NCBI RefSeq assembly: GCF_000518645.1
Contig: NZ_JADZ01000005.1
Location: 186,001 to 250,000, forward strand
Direction: 5' to 3'
Length of the DNA: 64,000 nucleotides
Source: Curvibacter gracilis ATCC BAA-807
Lineage (GTDB): Bacteria > Pseudomonadota > Gammaproteobacteria > Burkholderiales > Burkholderiaceae_C
Shown here: piece by piece, positions 58,089 through 64,000 of the stretch
How positions within the stretch are numbered: the stretch's first letter is position 1
Layout: each line of letters opens with the position of its first letter
Notes under the pieces: generated by a model
What the model was told of the DNA's origin: nothing
Database searches by the model: none
Seen by the model: only the letters and a program-made list of their open reading frames with translations
Made by a program: the position numbers and the translations under genes

Positions 58089-59596
58089 CCGACACCGCCC
58101 CTGACCCGCTGCATGTGGGTGTGTTCCACCTGGCTGGCATGCAGTTGGCCCTGCACCAGCACCATCTCAAGGAGGTGGTCCAGAGTGGGCCCCTGAGCGC
58201 GTTGCCCACCGAGTGCCCCAGCATCCTGGGCGCCTTCTCGCTGCGAGGTGTGATGGTGCCGGTGATGGACCTGCGGCTGGTGCTGCAACCCGGGACCCAG
58301 CCCTTGCCCGCCCCTTACGTGGTGGTCATCGAATGGGAGCAGCGCCTGCTCGGTCTGGCAACCGATGGGGTGGTGGGCGTCTATGCCTTGCCGCCAGAGC
58401 AATTGCGCCGGCTGGCCCCGGCTCCGGCGAACGACTCGGTCCTGGAAGGTGGTTTTGAGCGCCCCGATGATGGCAGCCAGGTCAGCCTTTTGAATGTGCA
58501 AAGCCTGATCCGCCAGCCCCATCTGCCCATGACCTGGCCGACCGGCAGCGGGCTCGCCGAGTTGTCCAGACCGCAGGGGACCGGGTCAGCGCCCGCCCAG
58601 GCGAGCACCGCCGCCACGGCGCTTGAAAATGCCCAGCCCCTGATGCTGTTCCGCTGCCAGGGTATCCCCATGGCGGTGGGCACCGAAGCCGTCCACACCA
58701 CTGTGGTGAACCCGGAGTTGCTGGATGTGCGCAACGCCTCAGGCGCCTTTCTCGGGATGATGCGCTTCAATGGGCGGGATATCCCCGCCGTGCACCTGGG
58801 GCTGCTGTGCGGCCTGAGTGCCCAGCCGGGTCACGAGGCGAGCACCGATCAGCAAGCCTTTCTGGTGCCGACTTCGGGCGGGCTGGTGGCCTGTGTGGTC
58901 GACAGCATCACCGATGTGGCGGCGGCAGACAGCGGTCAATGCGTGCCCCTGCCGCCCTACAGTCTGGCGGGCTCGCACTTGTTTGCAGGCACCCTGCCGG
59001 TGGAGGCCCTGGTGTCCAGCCAACGCCTGCAAGACCAGACCACGATCGGTTTTTTCATGCTGCTCGACGCCCCAGCCTTGCAGACCGATGCCCGCGTGCT
59101 CGACCTGACACGCCTGAGCCGATCGGGCGATCAGCACCCACGAGGGATCGGGCCCCAGGCCGCCCCATCTCGCGACAGCGGGCCCTTGCTGATCTACCAC
59201 CTGGGCGTCGATGTGGCCAGCCCATTGCCGCAGATCGCGGAAATCCTGCCCTGGGAGGCCGGGGCCGCGGTGCATGGCCTGGGTCAGGGCAGCCTGCTGA
59301 TGAGCCGGGGCCGCGCCATCCCGGTGCTGGAACTGGCCCCGCTGCTGGGCCTGCCGGCGGATGAAGCCCAGCACGACACGGGGCAGGTGCTGGTGCTCGA
59401 CGATGAGGGTCAGTGGCTGGGCTTCAGGGTGCCGGCACTGGTCAACATCGAAGCTGGGCGCCTGCCCGGTGCCCAGCGTGACGACCGGGTCATGGTCGGC
59501 ACCGCCCCGCAGGAGCGGGTGTTGCGCCTGGTCGACCTGCACGCGCTGGCCCGCAGCCTGCGCCGCCCCCAGCCCCAGCCCCGGCTGAGCGCCTGA
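58085..59596 (+). CDS. Protein with three CheW-like domains
   Basis: 503-aa adaptor with three CheW-type units, about residues 8-145, 184-345 and 366-492, joined by Pro/Ala-rich linkers. Recurrent features are the LxGxxLALxxxxLxEVV opening and a GxFxLRGxxxPVxDL segment ([55 protein letters not shown]). Single CheW proteins link receptor to CheA. Three in a row could bridge several partners in an array. No receiver domain is present, so it is not CheV. It is coupled by ATGA to the six-PAS receptor. Confidence 0.85.
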   Translation: MTDTAPDPLHVGVFHLAGMQLALHQHHLKEVVQSGPLSALPTECPSILGAFSLRGVMVPVMDLRLVLQPGTQPLPAPYVVVIEWEQRLLGLATDGVVGVYALPPEQLRRLAPAPANDSVLEGGFERPDDGSQVSLLNVQSLIRQPHLPMTWPTGSGLAELSRPQGTGSAPAQASTAATALENAQPLMLFRCQGIPMAVGTEAVHTTVVNPELLDVRNASGAFLGMMRFNGRDIPAVHLGLLCGLSAQPGHEASTDQQAFLVPTSGGLVACVVDSITDVAAADSGQCVPLPPYSLAGSHLFAGTLPVEALVSSQRLQDQTTIGFFMLLDAPALQTDARVLDLTRLSRSGDQHPRGIGPQAAPSRDSGPLLIYHLGVDVASPLPQIAEILPWEAGAAVHGLGQGSLLMSRGRAIPVLELAPLLGLPADEAQHDTGQVLVLDDEGQWLGFRVPALVNIEAGRLPGAQRDDRVMVGTAPQERVLRLVDLHALARSLRRPQPQPRLSA

Positions 59597-59637
59597 GCGC
59601 CTGAGCGCCAGGCCACCCAGGCACCCGGCCGCCCCCT

Positions 59638-60486
59638 TCACAAGCCCCCGCTCAGGTGCTGCTGCAGGGCCTCCTGCATCACCCGGGCCATCAGTTGCTG
59701 GCGGGCCTTGGGCAGGCGGGCCAGGGTGGTGGCCACGCTGATGCCGGCCACCGGCTCGCCCAGGGCATTGCGCACCGCACAGCCCACGGCCAGCACACCG
59801 CGCGTGGCGTGGTTGCCCACCACCGACCAGCCACGCTCGCGGCTGGCGGCCACCAGCAGGCGCAGGCGCTCGGGGCTCATGCCGCCATAGGCCAGCAACT
59901 GGTCGGCATTGGCCGCGATGCAGGCTTCGACCTCGGCCTCGGGCAAGGCCGACAACAGCGCCAGACCGGCCGCCCCCACCCCCAGTGGCTGGGCCGTGCC
60001 CACCTGGATCACCAGGATCTGCACCGGGTGGGTGCCCACATGGCGGGCGATGCAGCGTGACTGAGCCCCCTCACGCACGATGGCAAAGGTGGCATCGCCG
60101 CCACTGGCACTGACCTGGGCCAGCACCGGCTCCAGGCGCACGGCCCAGTTGGCGCTGCCGGGCTGCGGCTGCAAGGGCGCGAGGCGCAACCCGGGCTGGT
60201 AGCGATAGCGGCCCTGCCGGGCCACATAGCCCGCATCGATCAAGGGCCCCAGCAAACGGTAGAGCGTGGCCCGCTCCAGGCCGGTGGCACGGCACAGATC
60301 CACCACCCGCAGGCCTTCACGGCCCGCCGCCAACACCTGGTCCAGCACCTGCAGCCCGCGACGCAGTGTGCGGTTGCCAGCCTCTTCGGACACGGGGCCG
60401 TCCTGCCCCTGCGGGCTTTCAAGCCGCTTTCGCGAGCTCATTTCGTCCATTGGCTGAACGTTTTCATGCGTGCGTTTGGTGGACAT
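59638..60486 (-). CDS. IclR family transcriptional regulator
   Basis: 282-aa regulator. The N-terminal winged helix (about 40-100: RRGLQVLDQVLAAGREGLRVVDLCRATGLERATLYRLLGPLIDAGYV) is followed by the IclR effector domain (about 110-275, with HVGTHPVQILVIQVG and GVLAVGCAVRNALGEPVAGISVA). Divergent from the Bug-type, acyl-CoA ligase and lyase genes with an 84-bp gap, so it likely controls them. The ATG at 60486 is used; internal ATG codons at 60450 or 60441 would remove a poorly conserved leader. Confidence 0.92.
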   Translation of the reverse strand: MSTKRTHENVQPMDEMSSRKRLESPQGQDGPVSEEAGNRTLRRGLQVLDQVLAAGREGLRVVDLCRATGLERATLYRLLGPLIDAGYVARQGRYRYQPGLRLAPLQPQPGSANWAVRLEPVLAQVSASGGDATFAIVREGAQSRCIARHVGTHPVQILVIQVGTAQPLGVGAAGLALLSALPEAEVEACIAANADQLLAYGGMSPERLRLLVAASRERGWSVVGNHATRGVLAVGCAVRNALGEPVAGISVATTLARLPKARQQLMARVMQEALQQHLSGGL

Positions 60487-60570
60487 TCAGAACAATCCGG
60501 TGTTGAGCCCAGCCGCGAAGTGTGCCCCAGACGCACCAGCGGCCCTTTTTTGACCCCTTGGAGACAAGAC

Positions 60571-61569
60571 ATGAAACCCAAGCCCTCTCGCCGTCGGGCG
60601 ATCAGCCTGCTCGCCCTGGCCTGCCTGCCCGCCCTGGCCATCGCCCAGCCGGGTTCCCCCCCTTCCGCTGCGGCCTGGCCCGTCAAACCCATCCGCCTGG
60701 TGGTGGGCTATTCAGCCGGTGGGGCCACCGACCTGATCGCCCGCCAGGTGGGCATGCGCCTGAGCGAGCAGCTGGGCCAGCCGGTGACCATCGACAACCG
60801 CACCGGCGCCAACAGCAACGTGGGGGCCGAGGTGGTCAGCCACGCCCCGCCCGATGGCTACACCCTGTACGTGTTCACCATCGCCAACACCATCAACGCC
60901 ACGCTGTACCCGCGCCTGGGCTACGAGCCGCAGAAAGACTTCGAGCCCATCGGCCTGATGGCCAGCATTCCCAACGTGCTGGTGGTCAACCCCAGCCTGC
61001 CGATCAAGTCGGTGGAGGACTACCAGCGCTTTGCCAAGGCGTCCAAGGACGGCATCACCTTTGCCTCGTCAGGCAGCGGCTCGTCGATCCACCTGTCGGG
61101 CGAGATTTTCAAGATGCAAAGCCGACTGAACCTGCTGCATGTGCCCTACCGGGGCAGCGCCCCCGCCATCAGTGACCTGATCGGTGGGCAGGTGCAGTCG
61201 ATGTTCGACAACATGCCCTCGGCCCTGCCCCATGTGCGCGCCGGCCGGCTGCGGGCCATTGCCGTCACCAGCGCCCAGCGCTCACCGCTGCTGCCGGATG
61301 TGCCCACCCTGGCCGAATCGGGCTACCCCGGCTTTGAGGTGCAGTCGTGGTTCGGCCTGGCCGCGCCCGCCGGCACCCCGGCCGCCGTGCTGGAGCGCCT
61401 GAACCAGGCCCTGAACAAATCGCTGGCCCAGCCCGAGCTGCGCCAGCGCCTGCAGGAGATGGCGGCCACGCCCCTGCCGGGCACGCCGGAGCAGATGCGC
61501 AACACCATCGCCAGCGAAATCAAGCGCTGGCGCGACGTGGTCAAGGCCTCCGGGGCCAAGGCCGACTGA
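60571..61569 (+). CDS. Tripartite tricarboxylate transporter (Bug-type) substrate-binding protein
   Basis: 332-aa exported receptor. The signal peptide SRRRAISLLALACLPALAIAQ has a twin-arginine look. The mature part has WPVKPIRLVVGYSAGGATDLIARQVG, TIDNRTGANSNVGAEVV and DVPTLAESGYPGFEVQSWFG. GGAGA precedes the ATG at 60571. It begins the operon with an acyl-CoA ligase and a citryl-CoA-lyase-like gene, so the cargo may be a di- or tricarboxylic acid. No membrane subunits are nearby. Confidence 0.93.
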   Translation: MKPKPSRRRAISLLALACLPALAIAQPGSPPSAAAWPVKPIRLVVGYSAGGATDLIARQVGMRLSEQLGQPVTIDNRTGANSNVGAEVVSHAPPDGYTLYVFTIANTINATLYPRLGYEPQKDFEPIGLMASIPNVLVVNPSLPIKSVEDYQRFAKASKDGITFASSGSGSSIHLSGEIFKMQSRLNLLHVPYRGSAPAISDLIGGQVQSMFDNMPSALPHVRAGRLRAIAVTSAQRSPLLPDVPTLAESGYPGFEVQSWFGLAAPAGTPAAVLERLNQALNKSLAQPELRQRLQEMAATPLPGTPEQMRNTIASEIKRWRDVVKASGAKAD

Positions 61570-61617
61570 ACCCGTTCACGAGCCCCGTTCATCGATCCCT
61601 GTTCACGAGAACCCAAT

Positions 61618-63117
61618 ATGTACCCCATCGATTTTTTCTGGCGCGCCGCCCGGCGTTGGCCCGAGCGCATCGCCATCGATGCCCCGGATGAGCGCATCGC
61701 CTATGCCGAGCTGGCCCGCCGTGTGCGCGCCCTGGCCGCCGCCCTGCAGGCCGCCGACCCGCAAGAGCAAAGCCGGGTGGCGATCTGCGCGCACAACAGC
61801 GCCGCGCACATCGTGGCCTTGCTGGCGGTGCTGGCCAGCGGCAAGATCTGGGTGCCCCTGAACCCCAAGAGCACCGCCCCCGAGATCCGCCGCATCGTGG
61901 ACGCCACCGAACCCAGCGTGCTGGTGCTGGACGAGGCCGGCACCGCGCTGCTGGGGGACGCCCCGGGCCACCGCATCGCCCTGGCCGGGCCTGAACTGGC
62001 CGCCCTGATCGAGCGCCACGCCCAGGCCGCCGAGCCACGCTTCAACCAGCCCGAACAGGCCACCCAGGCCATCAAGTTCACCGGGGGCACCACGGGCCTG
62101 CCCAAGGGCGTGATGCAGCCCTACCGCGCCTGGATGGCCAACATCGTCAACCAGATCCAGGCCTGGGGCTTTGACGAGCACACCCGCTATGTGGTGGCCG
62201 CCCCGATCACCCACGGCACCTCCACCTACCTGCTGCCGGTGCTGGCCCAGGGCGGCTGCCATGTGCTGCTGGCCCAGGGCGGCGCCGAGGCGGTGCGCCA
62301 GGCCTTTCGCGAGCGCGGCGGCACGGTGTGCTTCATGCCGCCCACCCTGGTCTACATGCTGATGGCTCTGCCCGGCAGCAGCCGGGCCGACTACCCGCAG
62401 CTGCGCCAGCTGATCTATGGCGGCGCCCCCATGCCGCCCGAGAAGATCCGCGCGGTGCGCCAGTTCTTCGGCCCGGTGCTGGGCACCACCTACGGGCAGA
62501 CCGAGGCGCCCCAGATCCTGACCGTGATGCGCCCCGACGACTTCGAGGACGAGCGCCGCTGGGCAGCCGTGGGCCGCACGGCCTGGTTCAGCGATGTGGC
62601 CATCATGTCGCCCAGCGGCGAGATCCTGCCGCCTGGCGAGATCGGCGAGGTGGTGGCGCGCGGCGACCTGCTGATGAGCGGCTACTGGCGCCTGCCCGAC
62701 AAGACGGCCGAAACCCTGGTGGACGGCTGGCTGCACACCGGCGATCGGGGCCTGATCGATGAGCAGGGCTACCTGTTCCTGAAAGACAGGCTGCGCGACG
62801 TGGTGATCACCGGTGGCTTCAATGTCTACCCGGTGGACGTCGAGAACGCGCTGGGCCAGCACCCGGCCGTCCACGAGTGCGTGGTGTTCGGTGTGCCGGA
62901 CGACAAGTGGGGCGAATCGGTGCAGGCCGCGGTGCAACTGCGCCCTGACGCCGGCCCGCCCCCCGCCGAGGCCGAGCTGATCGCCTTTGTGCGTGAGCGC
63001 CTGGGCCCGGTGCAGACGCCCAAACGCATCCACTTCCATGCCAGCCTGCCGCGCTCGCCCGTGGGCAAGGTGCTCAAGACCGAGGTGCGCCAGCAAGCGC
63101 TGAGCCCCACCCCCTGA
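61618..63117 (+). CDS. Acyl-CoA synthetase (AMP-forming, ANL superfamily)
   Basis: 499-aa enzyme that would activate a carboxylic acid to its CoA thioester with ATP. P-loop-like FTGGTTGLPKGV lies at about 154-165, YGQTEAP near 300, LHTGDRG near 378, the hinge LKDRLRDVVITGGFNVYP near 388, and the C-terminal catalytic Lys in SPVGKVLK (near 487). The short N-terminus begins MYPIDFFWRAARRWPERIAI. The acid is unknown; the lyase next door suggests a citrate-like or other 3-hydroxy-dicarboxylic acid. Confidence 0.92.
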   Translation: MYPIDFFWRAARRWPERIAIDAPDERIAYAELARRVRALAAALQAADPQEQSRVAICAHNSAAHIVALLAVLASGKIWVPLNPKSTAPEIRRIVDATEPSVLVLDEAGTALLGDAPGHRIALAGPELAALIERHAQAAEPRFNQPEQATQAIKFTGGTTGLPKGVMQPYRAWMANIVNQIQAWGFDEHTRYVVAAPITHGTSTYLLPVLAQGGCHVLLAQGGAEAVRQAFRERGGTVCFMPPTLVYMLMALPGSSRADYPQLRQLIYGGAPMPPEKIRAVRQFFGPVLGTTYGQTEAPQILTVMRPDDFEDERRWAAVGRTAWFSDVAIMSPSGEILPPGEIGEVVARGDLLMSGYWRLPDKTAETLVDGWLHTGDRGLIDEQGYLFLKDRLRDVVITGGFNVYPVDVENALGQHPAVHECVVFGVPDDKWGESVQAAVQLRPDAGPPPAEAELIAFVRERLGPVQTPKRIHFHASLPRSPVGKVLKTEVRQQALSPTP

Positions 63118-63139
63118 AACATTTGCCCAAGGAGACCCC

Positions 63140-63931
63140 ATGACGAACCCCACTGCACAGAACACCCCGACCACCCACCTGTGCCGCCACACCCTGACCA
63201 GCCTGCACTACCGCGAGGCCGATCTGGTGCAAGACCTGATGGGCCGCAAAGGCTTCACCGAGGTGATGCTGATGCAGATCCTGGGGCGGCCGCTGCGCCC
63301 CGTGGATGTGCGCATCACCGACGTGGTGCTGGTGGTGCTGATGGAGCACGGCCTGACCCCCAGCGCCATCGCCACCCGCCTGATCTACATGAGCGCGCCT
63401 GAGAACCTGCAAGGCGCCGTGGCCGCCGGCCTGCTGGCCGTGGGCAGCTCTTTCGTGGGCACCATGGAAAACGGCTCGCGCCTGCTGGACCGCATCCTGG
63501 CCGCCCCCGACGCCCAGGCCGAAGCGCTGGCCATCGCCCGCGAGCACCGCGCGCGCAAGCAGGCTGTGCCCGGCTTTGGCCACCACCTGCACAAGCCGGT
63601 GGACCCGCGCGCCTACAAGCTGATCGAGCTGGGCCGGGCCGAGCCCGAGCTCAAAGGCACCCACCTGGACGCGCTGATGACCTTGTCCCAGGCGGTGGAC
63701 GAGGTCTGGGGCCGCCCGGTCACGATCAACGCCACCGGCGCCGTGGCCGCCCTGCTGGGCGAGCTGGGTGTGCCCACCGCCGTGATGCGTGGCTTTGCCG
63801 TGATCTCACGCGCCGCCGGTCTGGTGGCCCACATCGTGGAGGAGCAGAAGTCGCCCTCAGGCCGCTTCATCTGGGACACGGTGGAGCACGCCATCCCCTT
63901 TGTTCACGAGGAAGCCGGGCCTGGCGTCTGA
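63140..63931 (+). CDS. Citryl-CoA lyase-like protein (short citrate synthase family)
   Basis: 263-aa protein matching the C-terminal lyase part of citrate synthase/ATP-citrate lyase type enzymes. TRLIYMSAPENLQGAVAAGLLAVGSSFVGTMENGSRLL, the catalytic-type His in VPGFGHHLHKPVDPRA, and ISRAAGLVAHIVEEQ are the family pattern. It is too short for a full citrate synthase (about 430 aa), which favours CoA-ester cleavage to acetyl-CoA plus a keto acid. GGAG lies 8 bases before the ATG. It comes after the acyl-CoA synthetase, so activation followed by cleavage is a natural sequence of steps (inference). Confidence 0.87.
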   Translation: MTNPTAQNTPTTHLCRHTLTSLHYREADLVQDLMGRKGFTEVMLMQILGRPLRPVDVRITDVVLVVLMEHGLTPSAIATRLIYMSAPENLQGAVAAGLLAVGSSFVGTMENGSRLLDRILAAPDAQAEALAIAREHRARKQAVPGFGHHLHKPVDPRAYKLIELGRAEPELKGTHLDALMTLSQAVDEVWGRPVTINATGAVAALLGELGVPTAVMRGFAVISRAAGLVAHIVEEQKSPSGRFIWDTVEHAIPFVHEEAGPGV

Positions 63932-63999
63932 TCTGCTGCAGGGGAGCCCGCGCCGGCCTCAGGCTCTGGCTCGTTGAGGATGGCCAGGGCGCGCTCTGA
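63904..63999 (-). CDS. Possible C-terminus of a minus-strand gene at the right edge
   Basis: A frame open from the window edge reads SERALAILNEPEPEAGAG and ends at a TGA at 63904, overlapping the lyase 3' end by 28 bp. It has the look of a real C-terminal tail (acidic, Pro/Ala-rich), but only 31 codons are visible and no family can be named. Confidence 0.3.
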   Translation of the reverse strand, partial: SERALAILNEPEPEAGAGSPAADQTPGPASS

Positions 64000-64000
64000 G

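Overview
The window is about 64 kb of GC-rich, gene-dense chromosome from a beta-proteobacterium. It most likely belongs to Burkholderiales of the Comamonadaceae/Sphaerotilaceae type. The grounds are the smc-zipA-ligA block, a map-glnD pair, a single-chain PurL, many Bug-type (TTT) binding proteins, gentisate catabolism and strongly GC-biased codon third positions. No phage, insertion sequence, CRISPR array, tRNA or rRNA was seen. The exact genus cannot be fixed from this sequence.

Layout. 1-1.6 kb: chemoreceptor cut by the left edge. 1.8-5.9 kb: purL with its terminator. 6.1-18.7 kb: a MocR-type regulator divergent from an eight-gene run: oligopeptide ABC transporter (with a fused double ATPase), M81 (MlrC-like) peptidase, amidase-signature enzyme, AzlC/AzlD amino-acid exporter and a second M81 peptidase. 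This reads as one peptide or amide uptake, degradation and overflow module. 18.7-20.9 kb: a less GC-rich islet with a GST-like protein and a Fic AMP-transferase whose upstream DNA carries an array of short operator-like repeats. 21-23.1 kb: exported creatininase-like protein plus beta-propeller. 23.2-27.4 kb: map (apparently leaderless), glnD and a stand-alone receiver protein with a clear terminator. 27.5-31 kb: GntP-family permease and acetate/3-ketoacid-type CoA-transferase, tail-overlapping def. 31-39.5 kb, minus strand: smc, zipA, a truncated DUF1016 gene, ligA, def.

39.7-50.4 kb: a LysR regulator followed by a tight nine-gene-long unit in all: flavin monooxygenase-like protein, complete five-part Dpp/Opp ABC transporter, BAAT/dienelactone-type hydrolase and a fusion of two carboxymuconolactone-decarboxylase (CMD)-type domains. 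The CMD protein resembles the Avi_7169/Avi_7170 families. This is the best candidate for a poorly described catabolic system. 50.5-55 kb: orphan HigA-type antitoxin, MarR regulator and a gentisate pathway (gentisate dioxygenase, fumarylpyruvate hydrolase, maleylpyruvate isomerase) with a Bug-type binding protein. 55.2-59.6 kb: a soluble chemoreceptor with six tandem PAS domains, translationally coupled to a protein with three CheW-like domains. 59.6-64 kb: IclR regulator divergent from a Bug-type binding protein, an acyl-CoA synthetase and a short citryl-CoA-lyase-like protein. This suggests uptake, CoA activation and cleavage of a di- or tricarboxylic acid.

The theme is a versatile heterotroph with several regulator-plus-transporter-plus-enzyme cassettes set between housekeeping genes. 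All functions are read from motifs, length and context; no database search was possible.
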